This document shows positions 12,301 to 27,300 of a DNA stretch of 64,000 bases, in pieces. Source of the stretch: Chiridota heheva (Eukaryota; Echinodermata; Holothuroidea; Apodida; Chiridotidae); contig JAIGNY010002788.1 of the NCBI GenBank assembly GCA_020152595.1, positions 705,001 to 769,000 of the forward strand. Direction: 5' to 3'. Below the pieces are notes generated by a model. That model was not told the DNA's origin and did not search any database. It was given only the letters and a program-made list of their open reading frames with translations. Position numbers and translations under genes: made by a program. The first letter of the stretch is position 1. Each line of letters opens with the position of its first letter.

Positions 12301-15300
12301 TAGTTTTTTGTTTTTTTTGTATAAGTTTGTTGAGATTGGTCTAAATTTGTCTAAATTTGTTCAAATTGATCTGACTTTATTGGAATTTATTTTAATTAAT
12401 TTATCCAGATTGATAAAGATTTATCTAGATTTATTCAGATTGTTAAAGATTTATAAAGATTTATACCAGCTTTTTCCATATCTTTAAATTAGGAATATAT
12501 TATATATTTATAAATCTGGGATAAATCTTTATGAATCTTCATACAATTGAATAAATCTGGACAGAAATGAATAAATCTGGATAAAAGTACACTGTCAGAT
12601 GCAGGGTTCTTTTTTTTGGTTTATAAAGAAAACAAATAGATTTGGATTTTGTTGTTGTTGTAAAATAAGGAACCGACTGAAAAAATGGTTTAGTATGAAC
12701 TGTGCAACTTTATTTCGTGTAGGGAAGGATATTGAGCTTACAGACTCAGTGATCCATTGTGATAATAACAACAAAATTTCTTCCACCTGATCTTACCAAG
12801 GTTTATTAGTATCTGTTATGTATGTTATTTCTAGTCACATATACTATACCCAGTCTAATAGCGAGGAGGTAGCTCAGTTGTTAAAGCGCACGACTGGGAT
12901 GCTGGAGGTAGCAGGTCTAAGCCGTTTTTCACAGTTATGCAGACAGGTATGCCAAACATCAAAGAAGAAGTACATCATTTGCAGCTCCTGCTCCAGCATT
13001 CAGCTGTTGAGAGATGTGGCAATGGTTGAATGACGCTCGCCATCCTTTGGAGGGGACGTTAAGCCGTCAGTCCTGATGGTAGGATATTCACACCCTGCCT
13101 GATTCTCTAAACACTATTTTAGAGGAGAATCATGAAAACGCGGTGTTCATTTACTTCGCAATACACTTAGGATTAGATTTTACGCCAATAGGAGTACGGT
13201 CAAAATCATAAGTTCAACAGAGCTCAAAGTCTACAGTTGCTTTGTTCAATTTTAAGAAAATTTTGTTTAGAACCATTGATTTACCTGTAAGTAATATCCT
13301 CCAAATTTTTGATCATAATAAGTCTATTTAACAAATGGTTCTGATTTATGGGGTATCACCCCCCCATGAAAGTACAATAAGAGTTTACAATTTGTTCATA
13401 AATATATATTAGTACCAAATGCAATAAATATTCTAGCTCTAGGTGCTGGGTCTCTTTTCCTTTCAAAAGTCAAACATTACTTTAGCAAATAATTTATATT
13501 GGTTACTCTTGTAAAGACAGGTATCAGACACATTGTTATGTAGAACAAAGAGTATTAGAAAACAAAGGAGTGCTATCATGGGGACTGTGTGTTAAAAATA
13601 TTTTGTATGAAACTGGGTTTGGTAATGTTTGCAAAGGGCAGGGAGAATGCCTCACTACACATTTGAAAAAGAAAAAAATAAGCAGTTTGTGAGTTTGTGA
13701 CATTGTGAGTTTGTGACATTGTGAGTTTGTGACATTGTGAGTTTGTGACATTGTGAGTTTGTGACATTGTGAGTTTGTGACATTGTGAGTTTGTGACATT
13801 GTGAGTTTGTGACATTGTGAGTTTGTGACATTGTGAGTTTGTGACATTGTGAGTTTGTGACATTGTGAGTTTGTGACATTGTGAGTTTGTGACATTGTGA
13901 GTTTGTGACATTGTGAGTTTGTGACATTGTGAGTTTGTGACATTGTGAGTTTGTGACATTGTCAGTTTGTGACATTGTCAGTTTGTGACATTGTCAGTTT
14001 GTGACATTGTCAGTTTGTGACATTGTCAGTTTGTGACATTGTCAGTTTGTGACATAGACAGAACTGGTTGAGTAATATTATTTCTAGAAGTTTGTTGCAT
14101 TGTTATATACAATTTAAAACAGAAAGTTATGCAGAGCCATATCTATTATTTAATGATGTTTTTAACTTAAAAAGTTGGTCTCCAGAATCAGATGTGCTTG
14201 CCTTGAAATTGAAATCTTATTTTGTTCAGGGAATATGGATTTTTAAAATTTCAAAAGTGCATTTTAAAGTTTTTGTATAGTACAGGTATATTGAATTTGT
14301 GCTTGGTGATGTCATAGAGACAATTCTATTGCAAATGCTTATGTATTTCTTTGAACATTAATTGGTTATTTCTGTATGATTAGAAACAGTTTTCCAAAAA
14401 ATATTGAAGTAGGGTATATATGGCAATGTATGTAAATATCTAACTTTCATCAATTTAGTTTTCTAGCAGGTTTTACTAATACAAAAGGATGATAGATTTG
14501 AATGAAATACATCAACTTTGTGGGAGAAAGTGTTGCTGTGATGTCATACTGAGCCTTTTAATATTCGTTTATTGCCATTTTTTGTGAACCTTAAAATTTG
14601 AATATCTCCTGGTAGGAATAACATATCAACATGATTTTTGTACTAAATTGTTCCTAATATTTTTCTCTTTCTTATGAAAGAACATAAGAATATTCATTTA
14701 AAAGAAGTTGGAGATGAATATCCTTCTCTCTTTTTGTTTATTCCTTTCTGAAATCCACTGTAAATTTATTCTAAAATATTTCTTTCAATGCACAACTAGA
14801 CCAAAATGTAATACTGTATTATCAGCTAGTTTGGAATACTTATTTTTGCAGTTATTACACTTTATTTTACGCAATGGAAGCAAGACATTCGTTTCTTTCT
14901 CTTTGATTATTGTTTGTTGTAGGAACCTCAATCATGTACTATTTAATTTATCGTTTATGTTTGGGATAAAGGCCAGATTGCCTAGAGCACTGTAATAAAT
15001 TGTAATGTATTATATTGTATTTATTGTATTGTATTGTATGATAATGTTCATTATTGTGCACATGCTAGTGTTGTCAGTACAGTAGGTACAGTACATCTAT
15101 TTTATTGATCTGCATGTTGGTCTGGCTTATTAATAAATATGGAGCAAATATTTCATGATATGCAATGACACGATAGTTAATACAAAACTTGCAAATCAAT
15201 CAGCATATGAAGAAAAAAAGCTCGGAACCACGAAACCTTTTGCTTCTGGTTACTTAAAGCTTTTAAGTTTTATTTATAGAAATGACTGAAATAGAACTAG

Positions 15301-18300
15301 TTTTAATATCACATGCATACATTCCTTCAAAATCATTGCATATTTTATTGAAATATATATTTTGCTGAGATTTTGTGATTCCTGTCAACTAATTCCAACG
15401 TTGGAACACGTGAGGATGAAAAGATTAGCTTCTCCGCATAGAACTGAAAATTGAAGAAGTGTAGAATGGTCAATTCCATGATTTTATAGTGTATTTTTTT
15501 ACAAAACATGTCAAAATAAAAGTGTCCAGACTTTTCACTTTCAAACTTTTTAACCATTTCACTTTCCTGAATGAATTGCTGTCCATATGGACAGTAAAAT
15601 GACAGAATTTGGAATCTTTAGCATATTTTAAATGAATGAAGAATGTCATGATCCCTAAAATCACCTCAATTTTGCAGATTATATTTACCTCTTTGAAGGT
15701 AAAAAAAACACTTTATACACAGTTTTTTTTTCTTTTGTAAACTTTTACAAATATCCCCACAAGGATCCTTACAAAACCAGTCACATGTACTTTGCATCAC
15801 ATAAGACTCAACCACTGGCAATTCTAAAGAAACTTGTGTTTTCACATTTTAATCCTACTTTGTTGTTGAATTTGGAGCATTTGTATGGTGACGTCATTTA
15901 TGTTTTGTAAGGATGATCCAAATCCTTTTACTGTAAATGCGTTGAAATTCCGACAGACCTAGTACGTCAATTGCGTCCAATCTGTAGGTATTTCCATTAA
16001 CTCATTTAAATTCCCGTTCATATGATTGTGTTGTCACTTGAAGTGGATCTCCTTTCAGCATCAAGAAGCTATTTTGGGATTTGTAGTAGTCAGATCTTAT
16101 TCTGTTCTCCCAAATTTAGCAGCGAAGTGGTGTGATACGAGATTATGAATGGAGTCTGCCTTATGAGGAGCAAACTATTTTTAGACTTAATTTAATTTGT
16201 TAACTATGTAAGGAAATATCCTTGTAAAACCTGTGTTTATTTTACAACTTTGTAGTATGGGATTTATATGTTTTTGTCATGTGTTATGACATAGATGTTT
16301 TTATTAGGCAACTGGATCATTTGTTATTTTGGCAGAAAATATTTTTTCAAGTAGTGTCAATTGAGTATTATATATTTTTTCTGATAGCATTTGTGTCATT
16401 TGAGTATTAATTAATTAATTTCTAATGTTTTGGAACTTCAGAGATTATTGAAAGAACAGAAATAGGTTTCTAAATTTAGCAAAATGTAGCCTGGAATGCT
16501 TAAGAAGCAGATGGGCAGTTTACTGTACAATATCCTTCTGTTACCAAGTGAGTAGTTCAAAATAGGGCAGACATAATATGCCTGATTTAGGCAGGAACAG
16601 TGAATTTTCAAACATCAGTGTTTCGGTGGAACAGTGTTCTTTTCACAAACATGTGGCAGGAATGATCAAAAACCTGATTTCTGCTAGAAAATAGTGCATG
16701 TTGTCAAACAAGATTATCATTAAAATAATTTTTCCAGTAAAATAAATTTTTCCCACCTTGCCTACAATAGCCAATACAATTAATCATGAATACACATAGT
16801 TATGGAACCATTTACCATTATTTGGCCATAATTTCTCTCACTTTAACCCATTTCTGTATACTGATGTTGTGTGATTGCTGTTTACTGATCTGCGGCTGCA
16901 TGAAGATTATGGTTTTTCCCATGCATGCCAATAGAGATCAAGCCCAAATAATTTTTGGGGTGAATTTCTCAACTTTTCACAGCTTCCCTGAAAATATTCT
17001 TCACTGAAATATTAAAAATCTTGCATCACCAGGTTCACAACAATTGTACAGTTTATCTACAAAATTCTGCAGTTTAAAACTTACTTGGAAATGGTAGAAT
17101 TGATATATTTTCTGTGAGTCTTCTGTTTGCAATGCAAAAAGCTATTTGGCCGTTACTTTAAAAGCAGAACTAAATTTTGTTGATTATTCTTCAGGTCAAA
17201 AGTTTGATAAAAATGTGTACTTGTTTAATCTATTTAAATGTGCTTGAGTTGTTAGCTAATCAGCTGTACATACAACAACCATAGAAGTACATGTAATATG
17301 ACGTCAGCATAAACAATTACGAGTGACAGAAACTTCGAAGGTCTGACTGGGAAAAACTTTTTTACCAAAACAAGCATAAAGGGTCTTCTAGTTTTGTCTT
17401 TTTGAGCACTAAAAACAACTTTAAAGAACTATGTACTGTATAAGAATTAAAGCAAGAAGGGTACATGATATAGTAAGATAGCAAGTTTGGAGTGAATTTC
17501 ACCCCAACGACCATGGGCCTAACTAAGTTTGGTAGCCTAACTTTCAACACACCTTCACTATTATGTATGGAAAGTGTAGTAACCCACAGTACTTGCCACC
17601 AGTATGTCAAAAAATGTATTGTGGGATATGTCTAATTGCTAGAATACACATATGCAACGTGTTTGCATGTGTATGACTTTCTGCAATTGGATGTTACATC
17701 CATCATACTGATAACAGAAATATATATTTGTACAATATTAACCAATAAAGTAGTTGTAAATTAAGCCCACTGCATTTTGAAGAAGGAATTTGTCCTGTTT
17801 TTAGCAAAAAAGTTGGAACAGTAAAATCTGATCCGGAACAGTATTATTTGAGAAAGTACTGTTCTAAGCAACAGTGGTGAAAATGTTAAATTCCGATCCT
17901 TGATATGTACCGTACGCTGCAAGTATATGCATTAAGAATATAGTATTGTGCACTATACCAGAATGTACATTATAGTATTACTGTATATGACATTGATAAT
18001 TATTGTGTGATCTATTAAAACATTTATATATATTTTTGTATCATGGTAATACTAAGGGCCTAAAAATGGTTGATTAATTCCATTTTTGCACACCAAACTT
18101 TTTCAACTTTTTGGGGTTCAGGCATGTCTTGGATTTAGGAATCACTTTGCTAGACCTCTCAGTAGGGTAGCTGGGCCCCAGAATGGGTTTTTGTCTTATC
18201 AAACATCATTAAGAGTATAAATAGGCTTGAGGTAGGGGCAAAAATTTGACTTGAAGGTAGCATTGGAAGAAATCAATTTTAGATCATTTCTTCTAGATCA

Positions 18301-21300
18301 AGGTACTGTATGTCTGTGGATGATATATCATTTTTCAGAGCTCTCAATATATTAAGTGAGCCCTCAAATGGGAGTCAATTTTGATGTAATATGTCATAAA
18401 ATAGAATATGAAGTGATTGAACTAATGGGGGGAAATTGACATTTTTTGGGAAGTCTTTCAAAATGATTACATTTACCTTATCCAGACAGTTTAAGTATCA
18501 TAAATCATATACCTACCCCTCTTGGGAGAGTAGCTGAATCCTTGAATGTGGCTAATGCATTGTGCATAATACATTCTGTTGCATGAAATACAGTGAAGCC
18601 AGTATGTGAGTCTTTGAACTATGGACCTAAACGGGCCTATACTTCTGTTCCCTGCAGTTTCACACCTTGATTTTGTGATACATATAGGCCTATGTTTGTG
18701 GATCATGACTCATTTTGGTAGACTTCCCAGATAGTTAAGCCCTCAAATGGGGTTTGTTTGTAGTTGATTAGCTAAGCCTCGAATGGGGAATGTTAACTAA
18801 AACATCATGTAATGCCAAATAGGTTTGTACTTGTTTAAATAAAATATCACAAAGCGTAAAAATGTGCTTCAATTAGTGGTTTAGAAAACCAAATTATTTT
18901 TAGGTATATACAACTACGGTATAATTGATATTGATATGTCTCTTTTCTAGAACTCTAGGTAGAATAGCTGAACCATAAAATGTTGTTAAACTCTATGTAT
19001 TATGTAGTCAATCAAAAACAATTTTTGTGGCAAAATAACTTAAGCTAGAAATGATAAATTCACATTTTAAGCTATCTAGGACTAACAATTACATCAATAC
19101 TTTAATTGTACACATAAAATACCAAGTTTGTTCATGTATGGGCTGTTGGTTATAGTACATTTATGAGATTATCTAAAACCTGTATTTTAATTCTCCCTAA
19201 TAAGAAATGTATGACTTAAAGAAAAACTTTAAAATATTTTGCCAGACATTATCTACTATAATCAAAGCTTTTATTTAAACTGTCAATGAGGTCACAAAAC
19301 ATTTTGTATCAGCGACCTTTGATCGAACACAAGTAATACATTTTGTTTGTCAATTCTGTATGTTCATGTTAGTTACAATCAAATACTACAACCTGGTTCA
19401 AACAAATTGCAGAAGTAAAGTTGGTAATAGTAAAAAGGTCCAGAAAATATGCTAAAGTATTCAAATCCTCAATCCAAAGGCTGGCTACACCCCTGCATCA
19501 CAACATATATCCTATGATTACAGTACGTAAACAAATTAGCAGCATATACATTTACATGCCTGTTCACTTGCTACTAGAAGTTGTGATAGGAACTGCTTTA
19601 ATACTTGATCTGTCATACCACCAACATTAAATAGTGTCTGAAATCCTGCATATTTTCTATTGTCCCTTCAGATTTATACAGAAATTTTTTAATAGCTAGA
19701 AACTCATCATCTGTAGCTTCATCATTCTTTGCATCTGACGAAGGGATGTATATATTCCCCTGCAGTGATCACAAGCAGTGAAACACTTAAGTCCATGCCT
19801 CCGCCATAAAGATTGTCTTGTTCCTCATCCCATCTTACAGTTGCACCTCACCACCTCCAACCATTCAGCTGAGGCTGGCCTTTTGTTGGTCAGCATTGAG
19901 AGCAGCTTTCCATTGTGTGGATGCCACCCTCAGTTCTCTGGCTCAAATAAGCAGAGGGCCCCCTTGGCAGCCTCCCAGGACAATGAACCTTCCACGTTCA
20001 CGTGGCTGTGGGAAGAGATGGCAGCAGGTTTGACCCCAATATCCACATAGAGAGATGGCCTGTCGGGCGCCTAGGGACGTTTGCCAGGGTGTGTGTAGAA
20101 ATCACGTCTGAGTCCTGGGTACTTTGGACAATCCTGGAGAATTATCATATTAAGATCACCTCCCCACCCAGTGGGGGAGTCCTCCATCCGACTCCCACAA
20201 CACAAGATCAAACCCCCAAATGGCTCCTCCGAGAAGAAATCTCGACCCAAGAGCAAGTTCATCAGGCCAAAACACTTAAAAATGGAGACCCATCATGCCA
20301 TCCATAGATCTCTATCCTTCACATCCCAATCCACTGGGACCTTAGCACTTTCTGGCATTCCTTTCGAGGACCAAACTAAAACCTTAAGAGTCCTGCCATT
20401 CAGTCTCTCCACAGCTCCTGGTTTCTTCACAAGGGTTACGAGTGTTTGCTGCGTCCCTAGGAAAAATGGCATCATGATCTTTATGCACCTTAACGTCTGG
20501 CTTATAGTGGGTGGCAGATGACTGGGGGAGGTAGCCTTCTTTAGCATCCAGGCCCTCAACCGTATCAACTGCTTAGGCTGGGTGGTCTTTCGGCAGAAGT
20601 CAGACCCAGCACGGTACTCAGATCCCACACTTACTTGGGCGGTTTTAGACATTCCCAGGCCGATCAGAGAATGGCAATTATCCGTCCAGGCCAGGCAGAC
20701 CTGATTTTGGGAAACCCAGTGTCACACGCGAGAGCATGGCTGGTGTTCCTGGGGCATCTAGTGTGCCTTGTAGACTTGTTACCAGTTTTGCATGAGGGAT
20801 CTACAGTTTCATCCCATTAACAAAGGATTTCTCTACCCCTGTCCCACTTTCTCAGCCAGTCATCTCATCCATAGACCTATTCCCATTAGTCTGACGGCCT
20901 GTCTTTTCTGCCCCTATCCTCTCCATCACTTTGGTGATGGACACCGGCTATGGAGCAAACTTCGATTAAGTCAGGTGGAACCAGTGGCACATCAAATGTT
21001 GCAGAGCTCTGCAGCACTTCAGCACATTAGTGACATACAAATCCACGTTGATTCATTCAGACAACAAAACGGTAGTCGCCTACATCAATCACCAGGGAGA
21101 ACAAGGACCAGTGGTTTTACCCTAAACTGTTGGAGTGTTGCATGGCCCATAAGGTGACCCTACAAGGCTGTCACCTGCCGGGAAGCCCAACACGATGACG
21201 AACCCCCTGTCGCACCTTAAAGGCATAGTGGTCCTCCTCCTGGCGGTAGTGACATAAAGCTTGCATGCTTTTGCGCACTCACCACGGCAACAGGGTCTGA

Positions 21301-24300
21301 AGGGTTGACGTGTTTATGATACAGTGGACCATATTTGTGGGTTATGCGCTCCCTCCATCCATTGTCAGGTCATCTTAGTCGCTTTCAATGGGACAGGCCT
21401 AGCATAGTTCTCAACCCTGGTCCAAGGTTTCTTGTATGAGTTACCTATATGGGAAGACCTGCTGGCAATCCCAGTAACAGGACAATTACACCCTAGCCGA
21501 TAGTAACTACTTTTGACTGTGTGGCCTGCTTCCAGGTGTCGGATTGCCATTCATGCCTTATCTCGCAGGGAGGAACACATACGGTTCCCATTTCGGGGCT
21601 AAATATTGGAGAAAGTCATTTTATCTGGCCTTGATAGCCAATAGCAAGCTCGCAACTAGCATATAATGATTTAATATGGTTAAAGTGAATATGGTAATTT
21701 AATTTCAGCATTAATCATTTATGATGCCCTAAATCCCAGTTAAATGAAATATACGTATAAAGTGGTGAGATAAAAGCAATAGTTATCTGTTCTGGATTAC
21801 ACTTACTGCAAATAGGAACAAAACAGCAAGTTGGCTTATAAAATGGTGTCCATTTTGGAGTTATGCAAATTAGGCAATATTCTGCTAGTAGGAATTTGGT
21901 AGACTTTTCTTCTGTCATTCTGTGGACCTTTCTGAGCAGTTTGTTGGTAAATAAAAGTAATTGTAATCTGTTGTGGATTACAGAAACTGCTAGGGAAAAT
22001 TGAAAGTTAGCTTCTAAAATGGTGGCCATTTTGGATTATGCAAATTAGGCAACGTTCCTCTTGTAGAATTTTGGTAGATTTTTTATGTCCTTCTGTGCAC
22101 CATTCTGAGCAGTTTGGCAGTAAAATAAAAGCAACTATAATCTGTTGTGGATTACAAGAACCGATAGTAGGGGAAAACAGCAAGTTGGCTCATAAAATGG
22201 CTGCCATTTTGGATTTATGCAAATTGGGCAATATTCCACTCGTAGGATTTTGGTAGTTTTTTTTTGTCATTCTGTGAACCATTCTGAGCTGTTCGGTGGT
22301 AAAATCAATACTATTGCAATTTGTGGTGGGTTAGGCGGCATTTTGCCTTACTTCCTTATGCCTGGACTATTGGTTCAAAGACTTACACATTGGCTTTACT
22401 GTAATTCATGCAACAACATGTATCATGCATAACGTATTAGCCACATTTGAGGGTTCAGCTACTCTCCATGATACTTAGACTGTCTCAATAAGGAAAATGT
22501 AATCACCTTGAATGACTTTCCAACAAATTTAAACTTCCACGGTTCACTTCATATTCTATTTTATGACATACTACATCAAAATTGACTCCCATTTTAGGGC
22601 TCACTTAAAGTATTGAGCGCTCTGAAAAATGATATATCATCCACAGACATACCTTGATCTAGAAGAAATGATCTAAATTTGATTTCTTCCAATGCTACCT
22701 TCAAGTTAAATTTTTGCCCCTACCTCAAGCCTATTTATACTCTTAATGATGTTTGCTCACAAAAAAAACAAAAAACAAAAACATTCTGGGGCCCAGCTAC
22801 CCTACTGAGAGGTCTAGCAAAGTGATTTATGAACCAAAAAAAGTTTTAAAACTCTGGTATTCAAAAATGGGATTGACCAACCTCATAGCTCACGGACTAT
22901 TAAACCTCTAATGGCTGACTGACAGGTATATAGTTAATTACATTTTAGTCTAATTGCAAAGGAAGCATTTGTTGAGCTGAAGTGGGTAACTGCATTAATT
23001 GTACATGCAGCATTAAGCTGCAAACATAGCTCCTTGGTTGCACTGTACATAGGTTCATTTCATAAGTGTTCCCAGCCCGAGGACAGTTTTGCGGATGCTT
23101 TATTGATTCATCTGCCATATAGAAATGAGGACTAGAATGGGAGAAAACTGAGGTTTCAGTCTCACCATGTTTCATTACCTCTTTTTCAGGGAAGTCTCAC
23201 TTAATAATATTAGTTGCGGTTGGAAGTTGGAACTTCATCACCTTAGTGTATATAATATAGGTATACATGTATGTTTGATGAAGAAACATATCTGTGTGTA
23301 AGTATAATGAAGAAAGATTTGGGGAATTTATATGTGTGGCAATTTGATATAATGCACAGAATATTTAGTAGCATTTCTCAGCATGCCCTTCTTTGTTAGT
23401 GTAATTTACTTTAAAACCATGATTTGCATAAATTTATAGGGAGCCTATTAAACAGAGAAGGTGCTTTTTAATGAAATTTTTATTACTTTTTTAATTACAC
23501 TTTTTTAGTGGTAGCTCTGAAAAGTGATACAGTAAACTGTTGGTTTGTCAGTCAGTGTATTTGCTGACTATACACGTCTTAAAAAGGTATGCATTCATCC
23601 ACAGAATGAAATGTTTTAAAGCATACAGCTTATATCTTTATTAGAAATTGTGAAGGTCTTTCCTAAAATTTAGTCATGGTAAATGGTGAGAAAATATATT
23701 TCTTTTAGAATTTGATTGGAGGTATGGTAAAACCCCAAAATGTTTTGTCAGATTTTGCAAAAATATAAATATTATTTAGCTAATATGTTGCCAACGACCC
23801 TTAAAATTTAGATGTATATTGGCAATGATACTGTCAAAAATGTGCTTGTGGGAGAGAGTTGGGATATTGACAAGACAATTAAAACAGTCTTTTACAGCCT
23901 CGTAGCGCTATGTATAACATTACATGTGGTGTTTAGAAATAATTATAGCAGGTATTACTATTAATGGCCAACTCCTGTACACGCATATCATTGCTAATAC
24001 TGCAAGCTCTGAATGGCTCTCAGAATAATGTATTGTTTATAGTTGCATTTTATTGATGCATCTGCTGCCTCCTTGATCTGACCTGGGCATGATCAGATGC
24101 TCAAATTCCAGACTGACAGTGCTAAAGCTTGTTTAAACCATAAAAGCTGACAAGGGTCTTATTTACTGACTTTTGTGGCCCAGCCATCAATCATTTGCTG
24201 CCTTTTCAGTATTGTAGTACACTTTATATTTTTGTTGAGTAGGAGACTTTTGAACAAACTGTCTCTTGTGGTATATTCTGGAGAGTTTTTGCAAAGCAAT

Positions 24301-27300
24301 TCCAATCATTGCATATTAAAACTTGACACCTTGCACTTAACATTTGGGTTGTCTTTTAGATTCTATTTATGTTGTCTTTTAGATTCCATTTAAGTTGTCT
24401 TTTAGATTCCATTTAGGTTCTCGGTCAAAAAGTTATTGTCTTTTGTTGCTACTGTAGGTTAAGGACTTTGTAAATGACTCAGTCTAATTGTTGACACTCG
24501 TGTCTTTAAAAGTTATTGATATATTCATAAGAAATAATTATGATTAATTTGAAAATTTGTTGAATGGTTTTCAGCAGTATTCACATTAAGTTGCGGGATT
24601 TTCGCACATTTCATCAAATTCCCACTCAAAAATAATTCAAAGAGGGGGAAATTCTGCAAACAAACAAAAATACCAACAAATGCCAAATTTGGCATTTATT
24701 CAGAGAAATTTGGGCTTTTTTGATATTTTTAGCCTTTCTTAAATATTTTTTTAATTTTTCCAAAAAAAAGTCTCCCGCCCAAAAAGAGGTCCCCTGCCCA
24801 AAAATTACATGGGGAGGGGGGGAGGGGGGGTATTTTGAACCTTGTGAACACTGGTTTTCAGTTCTATCAGCTGCACAAAAAGTGTGTTAGAGTATTCTTG
24901 AGAGTCAAGAAAAATACGCCCTGACTTTTCGGCCACCAGCTCCTTTAATTTATCTTTGATGTTTATAGGACAAAAGTACCACCCCATCAACCATTTCAGT
25001 TGAGTCCTTACTACTGCATTGCACAATTTGATTCAATCTTTGTTTACCCTTTTTACCCTCTCATTTTACACCATCAGTTTGGTTACAATTTAGTTAAAAT
25101 CTCTCTGGAATTATTGAGATATCAACAAGCCAATAAATAATATGAAGATAAACTCCCTCCCCCCCTCCTCCCCCCCCTCTCCCTCTGCATTTAGTTGGCA
25201 AGGTAATAACGGAACATGATTAGAGTGGGCACAAAATTTGTCAGACCAATATATCTTGACATTGGAAATTTCTCAAACTTACAACCCTGAAGGTATGTAA
25301 TAGGCCACATGGTTTTTGCTACATAAATATTGATATCTAGTGTCTAGGTATTTGAATGCCGCTTGTATTCTTGCACTGAATATTCCATATCAATTTGACC
25401 TCTTTGTCCCTGGGTATATCTTAGACATACTAAATTTCACCCCTTTGGTAAAAGGTGGTTAACCAAATTCCAAAGTATCCTTGCTTCCAACCATGGAGTT
25501 ACTATTTGGGACCAAATAGTATCTCCATGTTCCAACCAAGAAGCCTATCTGGCTGTGCTGCATTATTTAAGGAAAACCAAAATGATTAGTGGTTCAAATG
25601 CATTCTTTCTTTGTGGGTGGATTTTCAAGTGTTATACTAACTGGCATTGCATGTCATGAAATATGCTAAATAATATCCATAGCCAGTTACACTTGTATGA
25701 TGCACAACATGCATACGGTCGCACATTTATCACTGTTTTAAGAATTTTATTTAAAGCCCCACCTACATGACATTACTACCAAGCCAAGTATATATCTTAG
25801 ACATACTCATTAGTCATATTTATTTTAATAGCTATCATTGTTTGTATCAAGTGGCTATCTAGTTTCAGTTGGAGTTATTTTTAGCAATTTTATGGTTACT
25901 GTAGCTGAAGCCATGTTTGATATTACAAATTTGAGGTGAAGTAAAAGATAGGGAGCAAATATATAGTTTGTTTAAGCAGAAAGATCATTTTGTTCAAGTC
26001 GAAAGGTCATTTTGTTCAAGTAGAAAGGTCATTTCGCATGTGCAGTATTAAATTTAATTACATTCCATTTTGGTGTCGTGATTTTCGAACTCCCCTTCAC
26101 TGCAGTTTGGTAAGAAATGAAAAAGAAATACTTGGGCACTAATTTTGGAAAGACTTATTTGCATAATGAATGGTTTAGTTTCTGTTGATAACCCTGGTTT
26201 ATATTATGTATGGCATAGATTTATTGATATAATAGATAAACTTTTATTATGTGTTACTCTGCCTGTTTTAATGGTTGCTGGTGCCATTGTTAGATTACAA
26301 AAGGTAGATTAGTAGGTAAAAGGTCCTTTTATTTCTTGTGGGTATAGTGGATAAAGTCTAGTGCATGACTGGTTTCTTTACAAAGAATTTTTGGTAAGCA
26401 TGCGAAGCATAATGCGAAGCATAATGCGAAGCATAATGCGAAGCATAATGCGAAGCATAATGCGAAGCATAATACGCGGCATAATAATGCGAAGCATAAT
26501 CGCGAAGCATAATGCGAAGCATAATGCGAAGCATAATGCGAAGCATAATGCGAAGCATAATGCGAAGCATAATGCGAAGCATAATGCGAAGCTCTGTAAT
26601 GGCGATTTCGTCCGTCCGTTCGGCTGTTTAAAGTTTTTCCTGAGATTTTATTGAAATTGGAACACTTTTTTGAGAATTCCCCAGAAAATGTTAAAGTTTC
26701 TTCAGAGTTCTCTAGAAAAAGTTAAAAAGTTCCTTTAGATATTCTCATTGAAGGTTGGAATTTCCTTACAAAATGGTAAAGCTTTCAGAGACACTTAAGA
26801 CAAGAATGAAGACTACAGTAGTTTCCTTAAAACTTCTACAAAACATTTGAAATTTCCTTACAAGATAACTGTAAAATGAGATGAATTTCCAATATTCTTC
26901 AGAGATCCTCAAGCATCTCTCTCGTAGCACTGGAGATTTAAAATCCTCAAAATTCTTCAAAATATTTAGGCACCAACGGTTGTTTCAGACATGATTAATA
27001 AAATCCTCCTTTATTAATGTGGCTATTTGCATAAAGATGCTACAGTACAGTATATGAACTGACCAGACTTTTTTTTATTTAGTATGCTCAGTCAGGGAGT
27101 GTGACAGGATGTGACTGCATATTGGCGCATAGAGAGGGATGCCATGTGGGACATTGATGGGGGCCATGCGGGACATACGATATAATATATACCATGTGGT
27201 ATACATGGTATACACTGCGGGCTATATCAGGCATAATTATTTGACTGCCTTTTTTTCTTATTCAACAAGGCATTCACTTATAACGAACTGACACTTTCAT

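Larger units (their letters stand above)
18057..22900. mobile_element. DIRS-like retroelement relic between long inverted repeats
   Basis: About 560 bp at 18120-18640 is nearly identical, in reverse complement, to 22370-22840 (for example CTAGACCTCTCAGTAGGGTA in the left arm). Between the arms lie a degenerate reverse transcriptase/RNase H of DIRS type (20340-21130) and a 175-bp tandem repeat (21.78-22.33 kb). DIRS elements characteristically have inverted terminal repeats, so one element is the simplest reading. It could also be a foldback element around an unrelated relic. Confidence 0.55.

Noticed and set aside
12862-12935. A working tRNA gene
   Set aside because: The A-box is good but the B-box is degenerate, the acceptor stem does not pair, and a SINE body follows.
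13684-14055. CRISPR-like regular spacing
   Set aside because: The repeat is a continuous head-to-tail 16-bp array without unique spacers, in an animal intron.
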